NCBI GenBank assembly: GCA_018714545.1
Contig: DVNG01000004.1
Location: 1 to 10,550 of the forward strand
Direction of reading: 5' to 3'
DNA length: 10,550 bases
Source: Limousia pullorum
GTDB taxonomy: Bacteria; Bacillota; Clostridia; Oscillospirales; Acutalibacteraceae
How positions within the stretch are numbered: the stretch's first letter is position 1; every line of letters begins with the position of its first letter. The notes beneath the pieces were generated by a model. The model saw only the letters and a list, made by a program, of their open reading frames with translations. It did no database searches and was not told where the DNA came from. A program made the translations under genes and the position numbers. Of this stretch, positions 1-6,330 are shown one piece after another.

Positions 1-342
1 GGTTACGCTCCAGAAAATGCATATTTCGAGTGCATCCACGAGATGAAGCTCATCGTTGACCTTATCTACAAGGGCGGCTTCAGCATGATGAGATATTCAA
101 TCTCCGACACAGCTGAGTTCGGTGACTACGAAACAGGTAAGCGCCTCATTACAGAGGAAACAAAGAAGGAAATGAAGAAGATTCTCACAGAGATTCAGGA
201 CGGTACATTCGCTTCCAAGTGGATCAACGAAAACAAGGTTGGCCGTTCACACTTCAACTCCTGCAGAAGAATTGAAGCAGAGCATCAGCTCGAAGCAGTG
301 GGCAAGGAACTCCGCAAAATGTACTCCTGGAACGAAGATTGA
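1..342 (+). CDS. ilvC: Ketol-acid reductoisomerase, C-terminal part (5' truncated by window)
   Basis: This is the last 113 codons of ketol-acid reductoisomerase, which converts acetolactate/acetohydroxybutyrate to the dihydroxy acids of valine, leucine and isoleucine synthesis, using NAD(P)H and Mg2+ in the cytoplasm. Frame 1 is open from base 1 and ends at TGA 340-342. Seen: the all-alpha KARI C-terminal domain with ECIHE (codons 10-14), whose two glutamates match the family's metal-binding pair, then LIYKGGFSMMRYSISDTAEFG, which carries the conserved substrate-side serine. The end RKMYSWNED fits the usual C-terminus of the short class I enzyme. The N-terminal Rossmann domain lies outside the window. 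The stop codon is the first three bases of a repeat copy. The family call is very secure; an internal ATG at 43 is not the true start. Confidence 0.96.
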   Translation, partial: GYAPENAYFECIHEMKLIVDLIYKGGFSMMRYSISDTAEFGDYETGKRLITEETKKEMKKILTEIQDGTFASKWINENKVGRSHFNSCRRIEAEHQLEAVGKELRKMYSWNED

Positions 343-450
343 TTTTTAGCTCCGCCTTGCAAAACTTTTATTTGGAAATGAAGTTCGTTACAAGGCGGGC
401 GAAACCTTTTCCTAAGTTATTTGGAATGGTTCGCCTACATACAGAGTATA
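343..450 (+). repeat. Structured intergenic repeat, copy 1 (long type)
   Basis: The sequence starts directly after the ilvC stop with TTTTTAGCTCCGCCTTG. It folds as two hairpins. Stem A pairs 351-359 (TCCGCCTTG) with 391-399 (CAAGGCGGG, one G-T pair). Stem B pairs 398-403 (GGCGAA) with 430-435 (TTCGCC), sharing 398-399 with stem A; further inside CC pairs with GG and TTCC (409-412) with GGAA (423-426). Copy 2 at 503-613 matches it along its length except in the stems and the first loop. The right edge is approximate, set where similarity to copy 2 ends (GAGTAT). No coding potential is visible. Confidence 0.8.
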
Positions 451-471
451 TTTTTACTATATAAAATAATG

Positions 472-508
472 AACGTGGTTTGTATTTCGCAAGCCACGTT
501 TTTCTTTT
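472..508 (+). terminator. Rho-independent terminator downstream of ilvC
   Basis: An 11-bp stem, AACGTGGTTTG (472-482) with CAAGCCACGTT (490-500), has one G-U pair, a 7-nt loop and the tail TTTTTCTTTT. It is oriented for ilvC transcripts. The T-tail runs into the start of repeat copy 2. Confidence 0.85.
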
Positions 509-613
509 AGCTCCGACGTGCATTGGTTTAATCTAACGGTTAGGTTCTGCACACGTCGGACGAGACCTTTTCCTTAGTTATTTGGAATGGCTCGCCTGCA
601 TATGTGGAGTATG
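503..613 (+). repeat. Structured intergenic repeat, copy 2 (long type)
   Basis: This is a second copy in the same orientation as copy 1. It begins TTCTTTTAGCTCCG and ends CGCCTGCATATGTGGAGTAT. Stem A is TCCGACGTG (512-520) with CACGTCGGA (552-560), perfect over 9 bp but different in sequence from copy 1. Stem B is CGAG (561-564) with CTCG (591-594). The inner segment ACCTTTTCC...TAGTTATTTGGAATGG is nearly identical to copy 1. The paired changes between copies point to selection for, or a generating mechanism that keeps, the folded form. Confidence 0.8.
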
Positions 614-622
614 TAGCCAAAA

Positions 623-654
623 GAAAACCAGCCGGCAAAGGACGGCTGGTTTTC
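623..654. terminator. Perfect 12-bp hairpin, likely bidirectional terminator
   Basis: GAAAACCAGCCG (623-634) and CGGCTGGTTTTC (643-654) pair perfectly around an 8-nt loop. The A/T flanks give a short U-run on either strand (TTTTC), so it could end transcripts from both sides. The U-run is short, so termination strength is uncertain. Confidence 0.6.
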
Positions 655-811
655 GATGTTGAAACATTCTGGCTATTCAAAATATAAGTTATAAGCTTTA
701 GATATACAGGGGGAAGCGTTATATTTATGTGTGCTTTGTCCTGTTTCGTCTTTATTATAACGAAAACTCTGTTTTAAAGGCTATCAAAAAGAAGTAAATT
801 TTCTGTAAACA

Positions 812-855
812 GAGAAAAACTGCCGGTTTGAAACAGATTCAGTGACCGACAGTTT
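812..855 (-). terminator. Rho-independent terminator of the sigma-H-like gene
   Basis: Read on the minus strand, AACTGTCGGT (854-845) pairs with ACCGGCAGTT (827-818), 10 bp with one G-U pair, followed by TTTTTCTC. The 5' arm begins at the last bases of the coding region, so the stop codon (TTA on the plus strand, 854-856) is partly inside the stem. Confidence 0.8.
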
Positions 856-1435
856 AGTTTTCAGATATTTTCTTTTTAATTCTCTGCAAGGCGTTGTCAA
901 CGGCTTTTTCAGTTATGTTTAAATTTTCTGATATTTCCGCATATTTTGCACCGCTCATATACTGCAAAAAAACCTCATATTCCAGCTTTGAAAGCTTTTC
1001 ACGGAATTTTTTATAGGATGACTGCAAAAATTCCTTTGAAAGCACGATTTCCTCCGGGTCGGATGAGCTGTCTGCGGTTAACTCCAAATCGTAAATAGAA
1101 ACAACTCCGTTTTGTGCGGTGTCTTTGCGTTGTGAAGCCTTTTTTATTATTGAAATAAATCTTCTTTCAACACAAAGAGAGGCGTAGTTTTTAAATGAAG
1201 CCCCTGCGTTTTCATCGAATGTTCTGCAAGCTGAAAGCAGACCGATAAGTCCTTCCTGAACAAAATCTGACTTTTCAAAGCTTTCCGCCGAATATTTTGA
1301 GGCTATAGAGAATATAAGTCTTATATATCTTTTGAAAATTTCGTTAAAGGCTGATTCGTCGCCATCTTGGATAAGCTTTGCAAGCTGGGCGTCGCTCAGT
1401 TCCTTTAAATTTTTTTCATGCTGATTTTCTGACAT
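854..1435 (-). CDS. RNA polymerase sigma-70 family factor, sigma-H (SigH/Spo0H)-like
   Basis: This is a 193-residue alternative sigma factor that would direct RNA polymerase core to a dedicated promoter set. Region 2 spans about residues 28-98 and includes the core-binding DFVQEGLIGL (57-66) and a FKNYASLCVERR segment typical of SigH. Region 4 spans about 140-190, with a helix-turn-helix ending in KAVDNALQRIKKK, very like the C-terminal signature of Bacillus SigH. There is no region 1.1 and no clear region 3, as in that group. The start is ATG at 1435, 5 nt after GGAGG; a TTG start at 1453 would place that ribosome site inside the coding region and is rejected. In Bacillus, SigH serves the transition state, sporulation and competence; the role here is inferred. 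The gene is slightly shorter than Bacillus SigH (about 218 aa), is divergent from comM and has its own promoter and terminator. Confidence 0.88.
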   Translation of the reverse strand: MSENQHEKNLKELSDAQLAKLIQDGDESAFNEIFKRYIRLIFSIASKYSAESFEKSDFVQEGLIGLLSACRTFDENAGASFKNYASLCVERRFISIIKKASQRKDTAQNGVVSIYDLELTADSSSDPEEIVLSKEFLQSSYKKFREKLSKLEYEVFLQYMSGAKYAEISENLNITEKAVDNALQRIKKKISEN

Positions 1436-1464
1436 GATTTCCTCCGAATACAATTTTACATTTT

Positions 1465-1493
1465 ATTCTACCATAAAAGATAAACTGAGTCAA
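1465..1493 (-). promoter_or_regulatory. Housekeeping-type promoter of the sigma-H-like gene
   Basis: On the minus strand TTGACT (1493-1488), a 17-nt spacer and TAGAAT (1470-1465) match the vegetative sigma-A consensus closely. The start site would fall near 1458, giving a leader of about 23 nt before the ATG at 1435. Confidence 0.75.
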
Positions 1494-1540
1494 CTTTAAG
1501 AAAAATTTTTCTTTTAAAAAATATTTAATAATTTAATCTA

Positions 1541-1569
1541 TTGTTTTATAATAAAAAATATGATAAAAT
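1541..1569 (+). promoter_or_regulatory. Candidate promoter for comM
   Basis: TTGTTT (1541-1546), a 17-nt spacer and TAAAAT (1564-1569) are preceded by TG at 1561-1562 (extended -10). The AT-rich background makes chance matches likely, so this is moderate. A 16-bp perfect palindrome, AAGAAAAATTTTTCTT (1498-1513), lies between this site and the divergent sigma-factor promoter. Confidence 0.4.
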
Positions 1570-1622
1570 TAGTTTAGACTTATAAATTTTTGTACAGCTA
1601 TTCAGTTTGTGGAGTGGTAGTT

Positions 1623-3158
1623 ATGATGTATTCCTGCAACAGCATGGGATTTTTCGGAATGGACAGTTTTATGGTGGAGGTTGAAGCAGATGTTTCCGAC
1701 GGAGTTCCTGCTTTCGATATTGTTGGCTTGCCGGATACTGCGGTAAAGGAGAGCCGCAACCGTGTTCGTGCCGCCGCCGAAAACTGTGGTTTTGAATTTC
1801 CTACAACAAGAATAACAGTAAACCTTGCCCCTGCTGATATAAGAAAGGAAGGTCCGCTTTACGATTTGCCTATACTTGTGGCGCTTCTTAAAGTTACCGG
1901 AGCCATAAAAGCTCCCATTGACGACTGTGCATTTGTGGGTGAGCTTTCCCTGCGTGGAGAGGTAAGGCGTGTAAACGGCGTTCTGCCTATGGTGATGAAA
2001 GCAAAAGAAAAGGGAATAAAGAGAGTTTTTGTCCCTGTTGGAAACGCCATGGAGGGTTCCGTGGTTGAGGGAATAAGCGTGTATCCCGTAAAGGATTTCT
2101 ATTCTCTTTTCAGACATCTCATAGGAAAAGAAGAGATAGTCCCCGTAAAGTACAAAAGAAAAAGAGAATTTATAGGGATAAATCTTCCGGATTTTTCCCA
2201 TGTTATGGGGCAGTTTGAGGCGAAACGTGCATTGGAAATCGCCGCCGCAGGTGGGCATAATGTTTTAATGATTGGCCCTCCCGGTTCAGGAAAAAGCATG
2301 CTGGCAAAAAGGATACCTTCCATACTTCCCGATATGACCTTTGACGAGATGATAGAGGTTACAAAAATCCATTCCATAGCCGGAACAATGCCTGAAAATG
2401 TTCCCCTTATAACCACACGTCCTTTCAGGTCCCCTCATCACACCGTATCGGCGGTGGGACTCAGCGGAGGAGGCTCAATACCTCATCCGGGAGAAATTTC
2501 TCTTGCCCATAACGGAGTTCTGTTTTTGGACGAATTTCCAGAGTTTTCCCGATCGGCGCTTGAGGTGCTTCGTCAGCCTATTGAGGACGGATATGTTTCA
2601 ATATCAAGGGTTATGGGAACCGTGAAATATCCATGTTCAATTATGGTGGTTGCGGCAATGAACCCCTGCCCATGCGGCTATTACGGACATCCCACTAAAA
2701 GATGTACATGCTCTGAAAAAGCTATACAGAGATATGCCGCCAAGGTTTCAGGCCCTATTATGGACAGGTTCGATATACATATTGAAGTCCCTCCGGTGGA
2801 CTACGATGACCTGACTTCCTCTGTTTTGTGTGAAAGCTCGGCAGAAATCAGGATGAGAGTCAATGACGCCAGGAAAATTCAAAACGAAAGATTCAAAAAT
2901 ACAAAAGTAACCTGCAACGCAAAAATGGACGCAGAAAGCTTTAGAAAATTCTGTATTATAGATGAAAAGGGAAACGACCTGTTGAGAAAAGCTTTTGAAA
3001 CAATGGGGCTTTCCGCAAGAGCCTATGACAGAATAGTGAAAGTTGCCAGAACTATTGCTGATTTGGACAACAGCGAATGTATAAAGGCAAAACACATTGC
3101 GGAAGCGGTTCAGTACAGGAATTTAGACAGAAAGTACCGTTTTTCGATTGTCGATTAA
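1623..3158 (+). CDS. comM: Mg-chelatase-like AAA+ ATPase, ComM/YifB family
   Basis: This is a 511-residue protein of the YifB/ComM family. ComM of transformable Gram-negative bacteria is a hexameric helicase that drives branch migration during integration of incoming DNA; the role in Clostridia is less established. Domains: an N-terminal ChlI/Lon-protease-like fold (about 10-170) with DIVGLPDTAVKESRNRVRAA; an AAA+ core with Walker A GPPGSGKS (218-225), Walker B GVLFLDE (298-304), MNPCPCGYYG (346-355) plus RCTCS forming the family's cysteine cluster, and RFDIHIEVP (from 382); and a C-terminal Mg-chelatase helical domain with LSARAYDRIVKVARTIADL. Length and motif order are typical and no catalytic residue is missing. 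The start is the ATG at 1623, with GGAG at 1611-1614; a second ATG follows at 1626. An upstream in-frame TTG (1590) lacks a ribosome site. The gene stands alone, divergent from the sigma-H-like gene. It could equally be named yifB. Confidence 0.93.
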   Translation: MMYSCNSMGFFGMDSFMVEVEADVSDGVPAFDIVGLPDTAVKESRNRVRAAAENCGFEFPTTRITVNLAPADIRKEGPLYDLPILVALLKVTGAIKAPIDDCAFVGELSLRGEVRRVNGVLPMVMKAKEKGIKRVFVPVGNAMEGSVVEGISVYPVKDFYSLFRHLIGKEEIVPVKYKRKREFIGINLPDFSHVMGQFEAKRALEIAAAGGHNVLMIGPPGSGKSMLAKRIPSILPDMTFDEMIEVTKIHSIAGTMPENVPLITTRPFRSPHHTVSAVGLSGGGSIPHPGEISLAHNGVLFLDEFPEFSRSALEVLRQPIEDGYVSISRVMGTVKYPCSIMVVAAMNPCPCGYYGHPTKRCTCSEKAIQRYAAKVSGPIMDRFDIHIEVPPVDYDDLTSSVLCESSAEIRMRVNDARKIQNERFKNTKVTCNAKMDAESFRKFCIIDEKGNDLLRKAFETMGLSARAYDRIVKVARTIADLDNSECIKAKHIAEAVQYRNLDRKYRFSIVD

Positions 3159-3230
3159 ATAAAAAACGGAAATTGAAAACCTCAATTAAGTGCAAGTTGC
3201 TAAATTTAGGTTCGAACGGACTTTTTCATA

Positions 3231-3259
3231 TTGACAAAAGCATATAATTATATTATTAT
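3231..3259 (+). promoter_or_regulatory. Strong sigma-A-type promoter for murA
   Basis: A perfect -35 TTGACA (3231-3236), a 17-nt spacer and TATTAT (3254-3259) are present. Transcription would start near 3266, leaving about 200 nt of leader before the murA start. Confidence 0.75.
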
Positions 3260-3276
3260 GTATCGAGGACAGGTTT

Positions 3277-3423
3277 ATGTATTTATCTATGCGTAATAAG
3301 TGTTGTGAATATATAAGCTGTCGTTATTTTTATTATATAGATGTTAATTTGGTATTTATAGGTATATATATTGCTGTTATCTGCCAGCGAAAAAGTTTTA
3401 ATTTCCGCAATGCGGTAATTTAA
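3277..3423 (+). CDS. Possible small ORF in the murA leader (48 aa)
   Basis: ATG at 3277 opens a 48-codon frame ending at TAA 3421-3423. Its middle (YFYYIDVNLVFIGIYIAVIC) is hydrophobic enough for one membrane segment, with basic residues on both sides. GAGGACAGG lies just upstream, but the predicted transcription start falls within it, leaving only AGG close to the ATG. AT-rich DNA readily gives such hydrophobic frames, so this may be chance. I do not recognise the protein. Confidence 0.22.
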   Translation: MYLSMRNKCCEYISCRYFYYIDVNLVFIGIYIAVICQRKSFNFRNAVI

Positions 3424-3466
3424 AATACAGCATTATCCATGTTAATGAGTATTGGAGTGTGCACAA

Positions 3467-4756
3467 TTGGATAAGTTTATAGTTAAAGGCGGATGCCACC
3501 TTAACGGGGAGGTTTCAATCAGCGGAGCGAAAAATGCGGCTCTCGCAATAATCCCTGCAGTAATTCTTTGTGACGAGCCTTGCAGAATTGAAAATGTTCC
3601 AAACATTAGTGATGTAAGACTTATAGGTAAAATTCTTTGTGAGATGGGCGCAAATGTTACCCGTGTCAGTAAGAATGTTTTAGATATAGATGCAAGAAAT
3701 ATTAAATATCCGGTTGCGGTTTCAAATTCAGTAAGAGGTATGAGAGCTTCTTATTATCTTTTGGGCGCATTACTGGGAAAATTTCATAAAGCTTCTGTTG
3801 CTATGCCGGGAGGCTGCAATTTCGGTGTAAGACCAATTGACCAGCATCTCAAGGGTTTTGCCGCTATGGGCGGAAAATCTCAGACATTGAACGGAGCTAT
3901 TGTTGAGGTCTCTTCAGACAGAAAACTTCACGGAGCACATATTTATCTGGACGTGGTTTCAGTAGGTGCTACAATGAATATTATGCTGGCGGCAGTAAAG
4001 GCAGATGGTCTTACCGTAATTGAAAATGCGGCTAAGGAACCTCATATTGTTGACCTTGCCAACTTCTTGAACTCTATGGGAGCAAACATCCGTGGAGCCG
4101 GTACAGACGTTATTAAGGTAAGAGGTGTAAACTATCTTAAAGGTGTTACATACTCCATTATTCCCGACCAGATTGAGGCCGGTACATACATGGCAGCAGC
4201 TGCTGCAACAAGAGGAAAGGTCCTCGTTAAAAATGTTATTCCTAAACACCTTGATTCTATCACCGCAAAGCTTTCCGAAATGGGCGTTGAAATTACAGAG
4301 TATGACGAAGCTGTTCTCGTGGATGCAACCCACGGAAATCTTCACCGCTGTAATATAAAAACAATGCCCCACCCGGGATTTCCTACAGACTGTCAGCCTC
4401 AGTTTGCAGCTTTGCTTGCAACTGTTGACGGAACAAGCACAATTAAGGAAAGCGTATGGGATAACAGATACCAGTATGTGGGCGAGCTTGTGAGAATGGG
4501 CGCCAATATAACTGTTGAGGGAAGAATTGCTATAATTGAGGGCGGAGAACTGCTTAACTCTGCGCCTGTAAAAGCCACCGACCTGCGTGCAGGAGCCGCT
4601 TTGATTATTGCCGCTCTCTGCGCTGACGGCGACACTGAAATAAGCAATATCGAATACATTGAACGTGGTTACGAAGAGGTAGTGGAAAAATTCAGAAGCC
4701 TTGGAGCTGATATCAGGAAAAAGTTCGACCCTGAAACGGTTGTTGTGACCGCATAA
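3467..4756 (+). CDS. murA: UDP-N-acetylglucosamine 1-carboxyvinyltransferase
   Basis: MurA transfers enolpyruvate from PEP to UDP-GlcNAc, the first committed step of peptidoglycan synthesis in the cytoplasm, and is the fosfomycin target. The 429-residue product covers the whole two-domain EPSP-synthase-like fold. Seen: SGAKNA with the catalytic Lys22-Asn23; the flexible loop PGGCNFGVRPIDQH with the fosfomycin-reactive cysteine at 117 (E. coli Cys115), so no Cys-to-Asp resistance change; FPTDCQPQ with the catalytic Asp at 308 (E. coli Asp305); and ENRYQ-type DNRYQYVGELVRMGA after it. The start is taken as TTG 3467 (MDKFIVKGG, the usual N-terminus), 9 nt after GGAG at 3454-3457; an in-frame TTG at 3452 would overlap that site. 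Firmicutes often carry two paralogues (MurA/MurZ), and which one this is cannot be settled here. It has its own promoter and terminator, so it is probably monocistronic. Confidence 0.96.
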   Translation: MDKFIVKGGCHLNGEVSISGAKNAALAIIPAVILCDEPCRIENVPNISDVRLIGKILCEMGANVTRVSKNVLDIDARNIKYPVAVSNSVRGMRASYYLLGALLGKFHKASVAMPGGCNFGVRPIDQHLKGFAAMGGKSQTLNGAIVEVSSDRKLHGAHIYLDVVSVGATMNIMLAAVKADGLTVIENAAKEPHIVDLANFLNSMGANIRGAGTDVIKVRGVNYLKGVTYSIIPDQIEAGTYMAAAAATRGKVLVKNVIPKHLDSITAKLSEMGVEITEYDEAVLVDATHGNLHRCNIKTMPHPGFPTDCQPQFAALLATVDGTSTIKESVWDNRYQYVGELVRMGANITVEGRIAIIEGGELLNSAPVKATDLRAGAALIIAALCADGDTEISNIEYIERGYEEVVEKFRSLGADIRKKFDPETVVVTA

Positions 4757-4781
4757 TTAAATTTATATTTATGTGATTTCC

Positions 4782-4807
4782 GGGGATACGTTTGTATCCC
4801 TATTTTT
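4782..4807 (+). terminator. Rho-independent terminator of murA
   Basis: GGGATAC (4783-4789) pairs with GTATCCC (4794-4800) around a GTTT loop, extended by a G-U pair, then TATTTTT. It lies 26 nt after the murA stop. Confidence 0.8.
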
Positions 4808-4826
4808 AATTTTATAAAGATTTCCA

Positions 4827-4878
4827 TGAAGGACTCCGTCCTTCAAACTTCCTGCCAAAGGGACGGTGGTCCCTTTGG
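4827..4878. repeat. Tandem perfect hairpins, probable dispersed palindromic element
   Basis: There are two perfect stems in a row. TGAAGGAC (4827-4834) pairs with GTCCTTCA (4838-4845) around TCC. CCAAAGGGA (4855-4863) pairs with TCCCTTTGG (4870-4878) around CGGTGG. Neither has a proper U-tail, and murA already has a terminator just before. Composition is far more GC-rich than the flanks. It is unlike the AGCTCCG repeat family and occurs once in this window. Confidence 0.6.
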
Positions 4879-4887
4879 AATCCCATA

Positions 4888-4916
4888 TTGCTTACATAAA
4901 CCTTTTATGATAAAAC
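4888..4916 (+). promoter_or_regulatory. Candidate promoter for walJ-rlmH
   Basis: TTGCTT (4888-4893), a 17-nt spacer and TAAAAC (4911-4916) are present, with TG at 4908-4909 as an extended -10. A TATAAT at 4952-4957 has no matching -35. The match is weak to moderate in AT-rich DNA. Confidence 0.3.
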
Positions 4917-4969
4917 AAACACGACAAAGCGATAGGGTTAAAATAGAGAAATATAATTGATATACCAAA

Positions 4970-5031
4970 CATAAATCCGCCGCATGGGAGAAGTAATATA
5001 ATATATGAACCCTTGTAAGGCGGAACTAAAA
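4970..5031 (-). repeat. Structured intergenic repeat, inverted divergent copy (copy 6)
   Basis: On the minus strand it reads TTTTTTAGTTCCGCCTTA... and closes with GCGGCGGATTTATG, matching the start and stem A of the other copies. The stem pairs TCCGCC (4976-4981) with GGCGGA (5019-5024). The inside is AT-rich and short, without the second hairpin of the long type. Its A-rich end merges directly into the walJ ribosome site (AAAAAAGGAGG). Confidence 0.55.
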
Positions 5032-5045
5032 AAGGAGGAAAATGA

Positions 5046-5834
5046 GTGGCTAAGATTGTGCCGCTTTTCAGTGGAAGTAAGGGTAACAGTTATTGTATAG
5101 AGTGTTCCGGCGAGGGAATACTCATTGACGCAGGACGAAGCTGTAAACAGATAGTTACTGCCCTTGAGGACAACGATATTGATGTAAAAAGAATACACAG
5201 CGTTTTTATTACCCACGAGCACAGCGACCACTGTTCCGGACTTGACGTGCTTGCAAGAAAACTGGGTCTTACTGTTTACGGAAGCGCCGGAACAATAAGA
5301 GCCTTGAGAAATTCCGGAAAGATTACCGGCAGAGTTAAAACTCAGGTGATTGAAACAGGAGAAGCAGCCGGCGGATTTTTTGTAGAGAGAACAAACACCC
5401 CTCACGACGCCGCAGAAAGCTGCTGTTATACAGTGACAGCTCCCGACGGCAGAGTTTGCACCGTCGCCACGGATATGGGGTATATGACCGATGATGTGAG
5501 AAAAAAGCTTGGCGAAAGCGATTTTTGCGTTGTTGAGTCAAACCACGATATAAATATGCTGAGATGCGGTCCGTATCCCTATGTGCTGAAAAGAAGAATA
5601 CTTTCCGACGTGGGACATCTTTCAAATATTTCCTGCGCTCAGGAAATAGCAAACTTAGCCCAAAAGGGAACAGTGAGATTTTTGCTTGCTCATTTAAGCC
5701 GTGAAAACAATACTCCCGAGCTTGCCTATCAAACCGCAATGTGCGAGTTTTTACAGATGGGAATGAAACCGGACAAGGACTTTACCCTTGACGTTGCTCC
5801 GGAAGTTACAATGGGAAAGAAGTTCATATACTGA
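5046..5834 (+). CDS. walJ: Metallo-beta-lactamase-fold hydrolase, WalJ/YycJ (VicX) family
   Basis: This 262-residue MBL-fold protein is of the YycJ/WalJ type, known from wal/vic loci of Firmicutes; a Bacillus member has been reported as a 5'-3' exonuclease linked to mismatch repair. Seen: the N-terminal SGSKGN signature (9-14), then the metal motif HEHSDH (57-62), a further metal-site His120 (TPHDAAESC), Asp143 in ATDMGYM, the family-typical VVESNHDINML, GHLSN, and the C-terminal LAHLSRENN. All expected metal ligands are present and length is typical. The start is GTG 5046, 7 nt after AAGGAGG (5032-5038); an ATG at 5042 is out of frame and stops after three codons. rlmH follows after 13 nt, so the two are an operon. 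The other wal/vic genes (two-component system, walH/I, htrA) are not here; murA and a terminator lie upstream. Confidence 0.9.
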   Translation: MAKIVPLFSGSKGNSYCIECSGEGILIDAGRSCKQIVTALEDNDIDVKRIHSVFITHEHSDHCSGLDVLARKLGLTVYGSAGTIRALRNSGKITGRVKTQVIETGEAAGGFFVERTNTPHDAAESCCYTVTAPDGRVCTVATDMGYMTDDVRKKLGESDFCVVESNHDINMLRCGPYPYVLKRRILSDVGHLSNISCAQEIANLAQKGTVRFLLAHLSRENNTPELAYQTAMCEFLQMGMKPDKDFTLDVAPEVTMGKKFIY

Positions 5835-5847
5835 TAAGAGGTGTTTT

Positions 5848-6330
5848 ATGCTCACCGTTAACATAATTTGTGTAGGAAAACTCAAGGAAAAATACTGGAC
5901 GCAGGCCATTGCCGAATATGAAAAAAGGCTTTCAGCTTTTTGTAAGTTTAATATCATAGAGGTAAACGAAGAGAAAATCTCGGACAACCCATCAGACAGC
6001 CAAATTCAAAACACAATCGTCCACGAGGGTGAAAGAATAGAAAGCAAGCTCAAGAAAAATTCCTTTGTGGTTTCAATGTGTATTGAGGGGAAAATAATAT
6101 CGTCCGAGGAGCTTTCTCAGATGATTGAAAAAGCCTCGGTGGAGGGTTTCAGCTCAATAGATTTCATCATAGGCGGTTCATGGGGAATAAGCCAAAAGCT
6201 GAAAGGTCTCAGCAACGCTAAAATTTCTATGGGAAGAATGACTTTCCCTCACCAGCTCGCCCGTGTAATGCTCACGGAACAAATCTACCGCTCCTTCCAA
6301 ATCTCTTCCCACACCAAATACCACAAATGA
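5848..6330 (+). CDS. rlmH: 23S rRNA (pseudouridine1915-N3)-methyltransferase
   Basis: RlmH is a SPOUT-class methyltransferase that uses S-adenosylmethionine to methylate pseudouridine 1915 in helix 69 of 23S rRNA on the assembled 70S ribosome, acting as a dimer. The 160-residue product has the usual length (about 155-160). Seen: the start LTVNIICVGKLKEKYW, the cofactor knot IIGGSWG (107-113), MTFPHQLAR (131-139), EQIYRSFQI and the family-typical final YHK, so the end is intact. The start is ATG 5848, after AAGAGGTG; an upstream ATG at 5788 in this frame lies inside walJ and is rejected. The stop TGA (6328-6330) is also the first three bases of a 20-nt string shared with the ilvC end (repeat copy 3). 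Confidence 0.95.
   Translation: MLTVNIICVGKLKEKYWTQAIAEYEKRLSAFCKFNIIEVNEEKISDNPSDSQIQNTIVHEGERIESKLKKNSFVVSMCIEGKIISSEELSQMIEKASVEGFSSIDFIIGGSWGISQKLKGLSNAKISMGRMTFPHQLARVMLTEQIYRSFQISSHTKYHK

Larger units (their letters stand above)
343..853. other. Gene-free interval between ilvC and the sigma factor gene
   Basis: These 511 bases separate convergent genes. They hold repeat copies 1 and 2, two hairpin terminators and, at the right edge, most of the sigma-factor terminator. From about 655 to 811 I see only AT-rich DNA with short inverted repeats (for example TTTCGT...ACGAAA around 744-766), no ORF with a ribosome site and no recognisable RNA gene. Confidence 0.6.
3159..3466 (+). other. Intergenic region and long leader of murA
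   Basis: This 308-base AT-rich interval has no convincing comM terminator (only a weak AATTGA/TCAATT stem near 3174-3190, without a U-run). It holds a strong promoter at 3231-3259, a possible 48-codon ORF (3277-3423), and an imperfect hairpin at 3397-3425 centred on CCGC-AAT-GCGG, 40-70 nt ahead of the murA start. No known riboswitch or T-box motif was recognised. Confidence 0.5.

Noticed and set aside
1436..1453. TTG start at 1453 giving a longer sigma factor
   Set aside because: The extra codons cover the GGAGG ribosome site of the ATG at 1435, so the shorter form is preferred.
1602..2258. Minus-strand 218-codon frame opposite comM, and other long antisense frames over comM, murA, walJ, rqcH and the regulator
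   Set aside because: They lie wholly or mostly opposite well-identified genes, show low-complexity Cys/His/Ser-rich composition typical of antisense frames, and have no family motifs or matching ribosome sites.
3199..3228. tRNA-like T-arm string GGTTCGAAC before the murA promoter
   Set aside because: No acceptor, D or anticodon stem can be drawn around it and no CCA end is present; chance match.
3445..3474. Nine-codon ATG frame overlapping the murA TTG start
   Set aside because: No ribosome site upstream of its ATG and too short to judge; GGAG inside it is better placed for murA.
4143..4358. Plus-strand 71-codon frame inside murA
   Set aside because: Out-of-frame shadow of murA, whose reading frame is continuous with all motifs.
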